Origin: Planctomycetota bacterium
GTDB taxonomy: Bacteria; Planctomycetota; Planctomycetia; Planctomycetales; Planctomycetaceae
Direction of reading: 5' to 3'
Assembly (NCBI GenBank): GCA_024278285.1
Contig: JAJRTM010000660.1
Span: 1-7,460 of the forward strand
DNA length: 7,460 bases
In this document: positions 1-6,043 of the stretch, piece by piece
Layout of the letters: each line of letters opens with the position of its first letter
How positions within the stretch are numbered: position 1 is the stretch's first letter
Program-made: the position numbers and the translations under genes
Notes under the pieces: model-generated
Told to the model about the DNA's origin: nothing
Databases searched by the model: none
The model's input: only the letters and a program-made list of their open reading frames with translations

Positions 1-674
1 ATCTGGACAAGCACCCCGACAAGATTTTGTCAGCTTTCGATGACGCCCTAGTGGAAAAATATGGCCGCGATGCTGTAACCAAGCAAAGCCGGTCTGTGGG
101 GATTGATTTTGGCGTAGTTGTCGATTCTGATGACAACACCGACTACCGAGTGGTGAGCGTTGATGCGGTACCTGCATTTGTCGAAGGAAATAACTATACC
201 ATACCCAACAACGCCACCGGTGAATGGATGGGAACCAATCCAGAGATTCACGCCAATAAAGCAACGCAAGCACATCAGGCCTACTCAAACGAGTGGAAAG
301 CGCTTGTCCGGATGGTCAAATACTGGAACCAAAACAGTCGGCATGGTGAAAAACCCATCAAGCCCTCGTTTCTTACCGAAGTTATGGCAATTGAGTGCCT
401 TTATGGCGGATGGGGCGGTTCATTTGATCGCGAGCTTCAAGCCCTTTTTGCGACTCTGCGTGATCGCATTCATGAAGATTGGCCAGACCCTGCAGGTTTA
501 GGCTCACCTGTAAGTGACCGGATGGATGCAGCGGCTGTTACGCGGGCGCAAACTATTCTGGATACAGCCAACCGAGATATCGCAAAAGCGATCAATCTGG
601 CCCGGAGCGGTAAGAATGGCGAAGCACTCAAAGCATGGCGGGCGTTCTTTGGCCCTAAATTCCCATTGTCTTAA
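1..674 (+). CDS. CD-NTase-like CBASS cyclase, 5' end outside the window
   Basis: This is the C-terminal part of a cGAS/DncV-like nucleotidyltransferase, the enzyme that makes a cyclic oligonucleotide messenger in CBASS anti-phage defence. The frame is open to the left edge (first whole codon at 3), leaving 223 visible residues. The TTG at 27 is therefore not the start, and the N-terminal GS motif with the first two catalytic acids lies outside. The segment [12 protein letters not shown] carries the probable third catalytic Asp (visible residue 54). Next come NYTIP (64-68), GEWMGTNP (73-80), the helix ending KYWN (106-109) and [12 protein letters not shown] (117-128), the usual order of an OAS/CD-NTase C-terminal half. 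The frame ends 25 bases before nucC, so the two are probably one operon. NucC as partner implies cyclic tri-AMP, as made by CdnC and CdnD enzymes; I cannot assign the clade. Family call is fairly sure; product is inferred. Confidence 0.85.
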   Translation, partial: LDKHPDKILSAFDDALVEKYGRDAVTKQSRSVGIDFGVVVDSDDNTDYRVVSVDAVPAFVEGNNYTIPNNATGEWMGTNPEIHANKATQAHQAYSNEWKALVRMVKYWNQNSRHGEKPIKPSFLTEVMAIECLYGGWGGSFDRELQALFATLRDRIHEDWPDPAGLGSPVSDRMDAAAVTRAQTILDTANRDIAKAINLARSGKNGEALKAWRAFFGPKFPLS

Positions 675-686
675 ACCCAGTGTTTT

Positions 687-692
687 GGAGGA
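687..692 (+). promoter_or_regulatory. Shine-Dalgarno site of nucC
   Basis: GGAGGA lies 7 bases before the ATG at 700. It fixes the nucC start and shows that nucC has its own strong ribosome binding site, despite being only 25 bases from the upstream stop codon. Confidence 0.8.
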
Positions 693-699
693 ATAACAT

Positions 700-1422
700 A
701 TGCCGGAATGGTCCTTGGAACTTATCCTTTCTTCTCTACACGAGGACATACAGAGGCGGCTTGCTACTGCTCGAGCAGCTCTTGCCCACCCAGTGTCTAA
801 AGGAGATGCTAGCGAAAAAATTTGGCTAGAGCTTCTCCAGATGTATCTTCCTGAACGATATCAGGTCGCCAAAGCGTTCGTTGTCGATAGCAAAGGGCGC
901 TTTAGTGAACAGATCGATGTTGTCGTCTTTGATCGCCAGTACTCACCTTTCATTTTCAACTATGAGGGTGAGGTCATCATTCCGGCTGAAAGCGTTTATG
1001 CTGCCTTTGAGGCGAAGCAGACAGCGAATGCAGATTTAGTCAAATATGCGCAAAAAAAGATTGCATCCGTTCGAAATTTGTACCGTACCAGCCTACCGAT
1101 CCCGCATGCAGGGGGAACATACCCAGCCAAGCCCCTTATACCAATTATAGGGGGTTTATTAACGTTAGAAAGCGATTGGAGTCCGGCACTTGGACCGTCC
1201 TTTGAAAAGGCCCTTGATGCAGGGAAGCATGATCGCCAACTCGACATCGGGTGCGTGGCCTCTCATGGACATATTGTCCGTAGAGATGACGGAACCTACA
1301 ACATGGTACAAGAAGGTAAGCCAGCCACTGCGTTCCTATTCAAACTAATCTCGCGACTTCAGTTTAGCGGCACGGTTCCTATGATTGATATTGACGCTTA
1401 CGGTGAATGGCTGACAAAATAA
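700..1422 (+). CDS. nucC: NucC, cyclic tri-AMP-activated CBASS DNA endonuclease
   Basis: A 240-residue restriction-enzyme-fold nuclease, close to the 241 residues of E. coli NucC. In that family cyclic tri-AMP binds a trimer and drives it to a hexamer that cuts double-stranded DNA indiscriminately, killing the infected cell before phage matures. The family motif ID-x30-EAK is intact: D73 (QID), E104 and K106 (FEAKQ). From memory, ligand contacts in E. coli NucC are R53, Y81 and T226; R53, Y81 and T225 match here. Other near-invariant stretches are KGDASE (34-39), VVFDRQYSPF (75-84), IPHAGGTYPAKP (134-145), GCVASHGH (184-191) and the C-terminal SGTVPMIDIDAYG. The adjacent CD-NTase supports a CBASS role. 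NucC also occurs as an accessory nuclease of type III CRISPR, but no CRISPR feature is visible here. No truncation or frameshift is seen, so it should be active. Confidence 0.96.
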   Translation: MPEWSLELILSSLHEDIQRRLATARAALAHPVSKGDASEKIWLELLQMYLPERYQVAKAFVVDSKGRFSEQIDVVVFDRQYSPFIFNYEGEVIIPAESVYAAFEAKQTANADLVKYAQKKIASVRNLYRTSLPIPHAGGTYPAKPLIPIIGGLLTLESDWSPALGPSFEKALDAGKHDRQLDIGCVASHGHIVRRDDGTYNMVQEGKPATAFLFKLISRLQFSGTVPMIDIDAYGEWLTK

Positions 1423-1428
1423 CCAACA

Positions 1429-1469
1429 GCTGACATAGTCATTTTCCGAATACTGCTCGCGTTGTCAGC
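1429..1469. repeat. Inverted repeat just downstream of nucC
   Basis: GCTGACA at 1429-1435 is the exact reverse complement of TGTCAGC at 1463-1469, with 27 bases between. It starts six bases after the nucC stop codon. It could help end the CBASS transcript, but the loop is long and no T-run follows, so it is not a good intrinsic terminator. Confidence 0.4.
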
Positions 1470-1582
1470 CTTAAGGTGTCTGTAGCTACCATCCCATACC
1501 CCGGCGTTCGTTTTCCGAAGTTACAATAAATTTCAGTTGTCGTAATCGACGACCGGGCGGGCGTACAAACTTCTCAAAACAG

Positions 1583-1609
1583 CCAGAAATGCAAATTTGC
1601 ATCCTCTGG
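1583..1609. repeat. Extended palindrome centred on ATGCAAATTTGCAT
   Basis: A perfect 14-base palindrome at 1589-1602 is flanked by a further matching arm pair, CCAGA (1583-1587) and TCTGG (1605-1609), offset by one unpaired base on the left and two on the right. It could be a hairpin in RNA or a two-fold symmetric protein-binding site. No T-run follows, so it is not a classic terminator. Confidence 0.55.
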
Positions 1610-1652
1610 GTTGAACTTCAGTGGAAAAGAGTGGACAAATTTGGATTTTTTC

Positions 1653-1672
1653 TGCTTCCGTATTGCTTCCGT
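1653..1672. repeat. Two 9-base direct repeats with an 11-base period
   Basis: TGCTTCCGT occurs at 1653-1661 and again at 1664-1672, so both copies sit on the same face of the helix. The pair lies about 65 bases from the tRNA-derived attachment core. Spacing and place fit arm-type integrase or excisionase binding sites, but the motif differs from the repeats beside the integrase at 7305-7344. Confidence 0.5.
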
Positions 1673-1736
1673 GAGAAATTTAATAATATACCTTCATATT
1701 TTGTGTTTATTAAATAATTGATTTTATTATGTAATT

Positions 1737-1781
1737 TGGCGCACCCGACAGGATTCGAACCTGTGACCTCTGCCTTCGGAG
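1737..1781 (-). other. 3' half of tRNA-Arg(CCG), probable attachment site of the element to the right
   Basis: On the - strand the sequence is a perfect tRNA 3' half: anticodon loop CTCCGAA with anticodon CCG (1779-1777), 3' anticodon stem GGCAG (1774-1770), variable AGGTC, T stem ACAGG/CCTGT around loop TTCGAAT (1764-1748), 3' acceptor strand CGGGTGC, discriminator G, and encoded CCA (1739-1737). The 5' anticodon strand should read CTGCC but is GGACT, so tRNA identity stops exactly at the loop, and no D arm or 5' acceptor strand follows. A copy running from anticodon loop to CCA is the usual crossover core of tRNA-targeting tyrosine recombinases. It is not a functional tRNA. Since the missing half would lie to the right, the inserted DNA is on the right, and the intact tRNA is expected beyond the right edge. 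Confidence 0.85.
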
Positions 1782-1804
1782 AGTCCTCAATTCTTGCTTC
1801 GTAG

Positions 1805-2074
1805 TCCACCATTTATTATTATTCCTTTGATATCAAAACAACTCCGCCAATCGGTAGGAGATGGTCCATTCTTACCATTCCAACCCGATTCGATAATGGT
1901 CAAAACGAGCCCAATTCGGACACGGCAATCGTGTTGCAATTTGAATTTTCTTCTAAAAAGCCAATCGACGCGAATGAATCCTATCAGTATTTTGGTGGCA
2001 CCATTTGGCATTACGCACTACAGCTTGCGGCTGCAATAAACGGATTTGCCGAGTCCAACCAACACTCTCAGTAA
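1805..2074 (+). pseudogene. Probable C-terminal remnant of an unidentified gene
   Basis: Directly inside the attachment core, a + strand frame stays open from 1805 (after an in-frame TAG at 1802) to a TAA at 2072-2074, about 89 residues. It has no ATG and no ribosome binding site. The composition looks protein-like in segments such as IVLQFEFSSKKPID, ESYQYFGGTIWHYA and LQLAAAINGF. I do not recognise the family. The simplest reading is the tail of a gene whose front was lost when the element end formed. The overlapping ATG-initiated frame at 1794-2039 is less protein-like and also lacks a ribosome binding site. Open frames of this length do arise by chance, so confidence is modest. Confidence 0.4.
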
Positions 2075-2085
2075 GGCTGGACTCG
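2050..2085 (+). terminator. Weak hairpin after the gene remnant
   Basis: CGAGTCCA at 2050-2057 pairs exactly with TGGACTCG at 2078-2085 across a 20-base loop and is followed shortly by a run of four T (2088-2091). The stem overlaps the remnant's stop codon. It may end + strand transcription, and it also lies downstream of the small - strand gene. The long loop and short T-run make it weak. Confidence 0.35.
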
Positions 2086-2117
2086 AGTTTTGAGTTGGTC
2101 GTGTCAAATCGTTTTTC

Positions 2118-2222
2118 CTAGTAAAAATACCAAGTGTAAACGACGAATATGAGCATTGTCAGACCCACCAATGTGCGGATTGCAGCCATTGTGAGTTCGA
2201 TTTTTTTGGTTCGGTTTGTCAT
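2118..2222 (-). CDS. 34-residue single-span membrane protein
   Basis: A very short gene reading MTNRTKKIELTMAA, then a hydrophobic span of about 18 residues (17-34) ending in aromatic residues and a stop. The start is well supported: AAAAGGAGG lies 9 bases upstream of the ATG, stronger than any ribosome binding site for the longer in-frame opening that begins at 2312. The charged N-terminus (R4, K6, K7, R16) and hydrophobic C-terminus predict one inner-membrane helix with the N-terminus in the cytoplasm. It is divergent from the STAND NTPase gene and shares its 159-base upstream region. No family is recognised. Size and layout resemble small membrane toxins or membrane partners of defence proteins, but nothing in the sequence proves either role. 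Confidence 0.6.
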   Translation of the reverse strand: MTNRTKKIELTMAAIRTLVGLTMLIFVVYTWYFY

Positions 2223-2231
2223 ATCAATCGC

Positions 2232-2240
2232 CCTCCTTTT
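2232..2240 (-). promoter_or_regulatory. Strong Shine-Dalgarno of the 34-residue membrane protein
   Basis: On the - strand this reads AAAAGGAGG, ending 9 bases before the ATG at 2222-2220. It is the main evidence that the tiny gene is real and that translation does not begin at the upstream in-frame start at 2312. Confidence 0.65.
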
Positions 2241-2246
2241 GGCGAC

Positions 2247-2260
2247 AACCTCCAATTGGA
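2247..2260. repeat. 14-base direct repeat, left copy
   Basis: AACCTCCAATTGGA occurs here and again at 7400-7413 in the same orientation. The left copy lies just upstream of the ribosome binding site of the small membrane protein gene; the right copy lies in the control region of the integrase. The two could be binding sites for one regulator, or a coincidence. Confidence 0.45.
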
Positions 2261-2281
2261 TTACCGCGGGTTTCTTTTGAA

Positions 2282-2297
2282 TGTCAGCTTCCTGACA
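2282..2297. promoter_or_regulatory. Operator-like palindrome between the divergent small gene and the STAND gene
   Basis: TGTCAG and CTGACA form a perfect 6-base inverted repeat around CTTC, 16 bases in all. It lies 59 bases upstream of the small membrane protein start and 84 bases upstream of the STAND start. Half-site size and spacing suit a dimeric HTH protein. The XRE domain at the N-terminus of the STAND protein is the obvious candidate to bind it, which would mean autoregulation; this is inference. Confidence 0.45.
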
Positions 2298-2347
2298 CCG
2301 AACTGACTCCAAATATCTCTCGCACGTTCAAGTAGAAATTTGGTCGA

Positions 2348-2375
2348 TTGTTCCAGTACTATAACCTGCTATATT
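2348..2375 (+). promoter_or_regulatory. Candidate promoter of the STAND gene, giving a leaderless transcript
   Basis: TTGTTC (2348-2353) and TATATT (2370-2375) are 16 bases apart. Transcription from this pair would begin at about 2381-2382, on the ATG itself. That fits the absence of any Shine-Dalgarno sequence before that ATG. The -35 match is moderate. Confidence 0.35.
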
Positions 2376-2381
2376 CCAACG

Positions 2382-5300
2382 ATGAAAAGGCAAAATAATA
2401 CGGTCCGGTTTCCCGACAACCTCCTGGTCTATCTACGCCGGGAAGCCGATTTGACACAGGAGCAATTGGCGTCTGAAGCAGATATTTCGCCTAGATCCGT
2501 TATTAGAGCCGAACAAACTAACAGCACTTCCACCGATACAGCAACGAAGATTGGAGCAGCACTCACGCAGATAACTGGCCATACGGTCATTCTGGATGAT
2601 GCTCAAACTACCCAAGCACTCCACAATAAGCTTTGCAAAAAATATGAATTGCCTTTCTCACCGGAATTGGAGCGACTTCATCAGCGCAGCAAATTCACAT
2701 TGGCAGAAGCCGGGCAAATTTCTGATCAACGAGGAACAATACAACTCGACGAACTCTACACGACGCGGGAATGCGAAACCGAGATTCTGAACACGGTACG
2801 CCGGACCTCAGGCATTCTGTTTATCGTGGGCAGTGCAGGAAGCGGCAAGACCAGCATGCTTTGGCGACTCGCGAGTCGGCTGATGGATGAAGGTAAAATA
2901 GTCTTCTTCTTCAGAGCGGCGTCTGTAACATCGAAAGAAGGAGCCAGCGATTTCGCGCATCTGCCAGCGGTAAGCTCAAATCACGGCGGCCAAGTTGTCA
3001 TCATTGATACAGTAGATGCGGTCTTGAACGATGCAACAGCAAGAGAGCGACTCAACACGGCAATCGAGAATGCCTTGGAAAAGGGATATCGGATTGTGGC
3101 AGCATCTCGACCGACCGAGAAAAACCGATATTTTCCCAATTCAAATCACGTCAATGTCCCTCCTAGCTATTCCCAGGCCGAATTTGAGCGGGTTGTAGAA
3201 AGCCATGTTCGATCATTCTACAAGATCAGTGATATCGAGGAAGTTGCCATACGCATTGGTGAGATATCTTCGATCGTTACGAGCGGCTCGGTAGTTACGG
3301 AAATTGCCTATCAGCCTCTCACACTTCGTATGCTGTTCACTGTATATGCCCCGCACAAAATCCCATCCGATATCAATTCGATCTCGCTCTACAATGAGTA
3401 CTGGGATAAGCGAGTCAGATCGGATTGGCGTGCAGGTAATCTTGAGCCGGAGGCAGGCGCAAGCGACCTTAGCGAATGTGGCGAGGTAATCGCCGAGCGC
3501 ATGCTCGTCGACGGCCGAATTCAGCTGCCGGTCGTAGAAATCATTGAGGAACTGATATCACGAAATGCGCAAGCGTCCGCTCTGGACGAGCTGGTCACGA
3601 GGGGGGTACTACAAAGAGTGAGCATCAATGCAGAACAAGACGGCATTGAGTTCTTTCACCAAACATTTTTTGAGTTTGCATCCAGCCGTACAGTGTTGAA
3701 ACGAGATGTTCTTATTGATTTGGAGCAACTCTATACTCATCTGATCGAAAATCCTTTTGATAATTTTAGAATTCCGGTCATCGAGAATGCACTTGCTCAA
3801 TCGATTTATTCAATCGAACAGATTCAGGGAACCGCCAGTCAGATCATTGGAAAAATTTTAGCTGAGAAAACCGAGCATCTGATAAACGGGGCCTTGAGAG
3901 CCTTGTCTCTTAGCGCAAGACTGTTGGATCGGCACCGTGAAGCGCTTCATACCATGTTGGCGGATCGATCTCGCGCCGCACAGTTAGTAAGGCTTAGCCC
4001 TTCCGCGCCGTTGGCAATTCTCGCTGAATTATGGCAGCTATTTATGGAGTTGTGGATTGTAGAAGAAAACGCAAATTTCGACCGCTCCCCCCGTTCTGTG
4101 AGAACGGCCATTTTGGATGAAATGCATCGTTTGGTCGGTCGCGATCCCATGCTGTGCGATCCCATACTAACATTTGTGGAATCGCGACAAATCCATACCG
4201 AGATTTCTGAACAGGATATCAGCAGAATTTTGCAGTTCTTTGCTGAAGCCGCAAAAGTGCATCCCGAAAGAAGCATTTCCTTGATGTTTGAGACTTACAA
4301 GAACCTTTTTTCCGACAGCCGTAAGAGGCACAATTCTCTTGCAAGAGCAGCCTTTGCCATCAGCCAAACAAAGAATATACCCTCGGAAATGCTCCATCAA
4401 ACAAGTATGGAGTTGGACGCTGTAGATGATAACCGTGTTCGCCGGGTACAATGCGAAATCCAAGCAATTCTATGGGCCAAAGACGATGATCCTCCCTATT
4501 TGAATATCAAAGAGACCGATTTGGAAAACCCAAACTTCGTCGGCCTCTTGAGGAGTTGGAGCAGAAATAAGCAAGAAACTGTATGGGTGGAGCTGTGGTC
4601 TGCCTTTGTGGAGCTTGCAACGCGTTACCCCGACAACAATACTTTTTTTACCTTGTGGGTTCGAGATCTATGGCAACAATTGGACAAAAACCCCATTGAG
4701 ACCCTCGAAAGTATGTCTCACCGGGGCTTTGATTTTCTCACATACCGGTTGGGCAAAGCGCTTAAGTCAAAAGATGATGCCCTCCGTCTGGTTGCTGAAA
4801 GAGTGTGTCGGTACATTCGTTCGAACGCGGTTTTGATTGAGGTCTTCGGGGGTCTTCAGGACGATGCTTTTGACGGGTTTCTGACCAAAGACGCCCAATC
4901 CATTTTCTTTGTAATCGAAATCCTCGCCACTGGAGAATTTCCGGTGGATGGAGACCGATCGCAGGAATTTTTTGCAAGAAAAGTCGTTCGAAAAAAATTC
5001 ATCGATAGCGCCGAAGAGATTTTTCTCGTTCATCCGCATCTGGCAGATCAGGTTGCGGCCCATCTAATCCAATTGGACGAGTTTCAACGCTTTGAGCTTT
5101 CCTTGCAGAAAGGTTTGGTGCGGCTATCGCCGCTAACTCCCCAGTGCGCCGCTCAGCTAGGCAAACAGATCATGGGCGCATTGGAAAGTGAAAAAATTAG
5201 CAACCGACAGTTGGGGGCTCGTATGGCTTATTTGGTGCTGCAATGTGCTTTAAATGTACCATTGCTTTTCACCCAGATCGAAAATGCCGCTGGAAAGGAG

Positions 5301-5939
5301 GCCGACCCAAGAACCTATGCCTGGCTTTCAATGACCTTGCTCGCACTCGCTTCTGAAGAACCGGAAATCAAAACCGCCTATCCCAAACTAGTTGAGGTCG
5401 TTGCTAAGGGAGATCAGTACGTTCGGGAACGGGCATTTGCAGCGTTATGCAGGTGTATTGTCGAAAAACGTATTTCGATCGATGTGGACGAGCTTATCGA
5501 AGCCATTGAATCCTATATCAATGCTGGAAAAATTGTTCAAGCAATACGGTTTGCTGCGGAGTTGCATGCGAGTGATCCTAAAAGCGCCAATTCGTTGGCC
5601 TTGGCAATATTATTTGGTGAATTTACAAACTCTCTTGGACGAACTCCATTGGCGTCTTTCAGGATTCGAGCGCGCATTCCATTGTCGGTCTGGATTGGCC
5701 GTCTACAAGAGGACGAATTGGAGTCTGTTCTATCCCAGTTGAACGATCTCGACCCAGAGATTGGCCTGATGATTGTAGATGCTACTCTGAATCCTCCCCA
5801 TCTCGCGAAAGCGACAGCTGTGTTGAGTTCTTTTGTGCAGGAAAATTTGGAGAATGGCCGATTTAATCAGGGCATTGCTAATCTGATACGGTTAAGAAAT
5901 GCAGATATGGGAGTTATGCGAGTAAAACCTGTAGCATAG
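2382..5939 (+). CDS. XRE-HTH STAND NTPase with long helical C-terminus, candidate defence protein
   Basis: A 1185-residue protein. Residues 13-60 form an XRE-type helix-turn-helix (TQEQLASEADIS then PRSVIRAEQ). The NTPase core follows: Walker A GSAGSGKT (150-157), Walker B VVIIDTVDAV (205-214), sensor-like ASRP (241-244), YQPLTLRML (310-318) and, after a winged-helix-like segment, FFHQTFFEF (424-432), a common end mark of STAND/NACHT modules. The remaining 750 or so residues are rich in amphipathic helices, like a HEAT-type solenoid that would bind a trigger. No nuclease, TIR, protease or membrane motif is recognised, so the effector may be the HTH or a partner. The acidic residue usual after the Walker B Asp pair is replaced (DTVDAV). 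I chose the ATG at 2382 over the TTG at 2340: it is a better start codon, begins just before the HTH, and suits a leaderless transcript. Alternative role: a STAND transcription regulator. Confidence 0.85.
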   Translation: MKRQNNTVRFPDNLLVYLRREADLTQEQLASEADISPRSVIRAEQTNSTSTDTATKIGAALTQITGHTVILDDAQTTQALHNKLCKKYELPFSPELERLHQRSKFTLAEAGQISDQRGTIQLDELYTTRECETEILNTVRRTSGILFIVGSAGSGKTSMLWRLASRLMDEGKIVFFFRAASVTSKEGASDFAHLPAVSSNHGGQVVIIDTVDAVLNDATARERLNTAIENALEKGYRIVAASRPTEKNRYFPNSNHVNVPPSYSQAEFERVVESHVRSFYKISDIEEVAIRIGEISSIVTSGSVVTEIAYQPLTLRMLFTVYAPHKIPSDINSISLYNEYWDKRVRSDWRAGNLEPEAGASDLSECGEVIAERMLVDGRIQLPVVEIIEELISRNAQASALDELVTRGVLQRVSINAEQDGIEFFHQTFFEFASSRTVLKRDVLIDLEQLYTHLIENPFDNFRIPVIENALAQSIYSIEQIQGTASQIIGKILAEKTEHLINGALRALSLSARLLDRHREALHTMLADRSRAAQLVRLSPSAPLAILAELWQLFMELWIVEENANFDRSPRSVRTAILDEMHRLVGRDPMLCDPILTFVESRQIHTEISEQDISRILQFFAEAAKVHPERSISLMFETYKNLFSDSRKRHNSLARAAFAISQTKNIPSEMLHQTSMELDAVDDNRVRRVQCEIQAILWAKDDDPPYLNIKETDLENPNFVGLLRSWSRNKQETVWVELWSAFVELATRYPDNNTFFTLWVRDLWQQLDKNPIETLESMSHRGFDFLTYRLGKALKSKDDALRLVAERVCRYIRSNAVLIEVFGGLQDDAFDGFLTKDAQSIFFVIEILATGEFPVDGDRSQEFFARKVVRKKFIDSAEEIFLVHPHLADQVAAHLIQLDEFQRFELSLQKGLVRLSPLTPQCAAQLGKQIMGALESEKISNRQLGARMAYLVLQCALNVPLLFTQIENAAGKEADPRTYAWLSMTLLALASEEPEIKTAYPKLVEVVAKGDQYVRERAFAALCRCIVEKRISIDVDELIEAIESYINAGKIVQAIRFAAELHASDPKSANSLALAILFGEFTNSLGRTPLASFRIRARIPLSVWIGRLQEDELESVLSQLNDLDPEIGLMIVDATLNPPHLAKATAVLSSFVQENLENGRFNQGIANLIRLRNADMGVMRVKPVA

Positions 5940-6043
5940 AGCATTTTTCGCGAATGGTATCAGAAGTAATAGTGCAGCTGGTGGTAGCTGAAGCTGAATC
6001 ACTTGGCTTGATGTCCTTTCCCCCCAATGCCTTGTCGTTTCCG
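5940..6043. other. Gap between convergent STAND and integrase genes
   Basis: The two genes converge on 104 bases. I see only a TTCGCGAA palindrome (5948-5955) and a short inverted repeat, CAGCT at 5975-5979 with AGCTG at 5986-5990, neither followed by a T-run. No convincing intrinsic terminator for either strand is present. Confidence 0.5.

Larger units (their letters stand above)
1423..1736. other. Intergenic region between nucC and the tRNA fragment, no gene seen
   Basis: About 315 bases without a credible reading frame in either direction. The part nearest the tRNA fragment (about 1675-1735) is very AT-rich. The region contains a long-loop inverted repeat just after nucC, a 14-base palindrome with extended arms at 1583-1609, and two 9-base direct repeats 11 bases apart at 1653-1672. 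It reads as a transcription-end and recombination-flank region rather than as a decayed gene. Confidence 0.6.

Noticed and set aside
1429..1469. A strong rho-independent terminator after nucC
   Set aside because: The loop is 27 bases and there is no T-run, so it is listed only as an inverted repeat.
1737..1781. A functional tRNA gene
   Set aside because: The 5' anticodon strand does not pair and the D arm and 5' acceptor strand are absent.
1618..1812. A 64-codon - strand open frame across the tRNA fragment, containing VTGSNPVG
   Set aside because: That peptide is the familiar false translation of a tRNA T arm; the frame is the tRNA fragment read as protein.
1794..2039. ATG-initiated 81-codon + strand frame near the element end
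   Set aside because: No ribosome binding site and low-complexity, unprotein-like composition; the overlapping frame ending at 2074 is more protein-like.
2223..2312. Longer 64-residue version of the small membrane protein
   Set aside because: The added 30 residues run through the strong Shine-Dalgarno and the palindrome, and their own start has no binding site.
3947..4276. Antisense open frame of about 109 codons inside the STAND gene, and similar shorter ones
   Set aside because: Shadow of a clearly coding frame; no binding site or recognisable domain.
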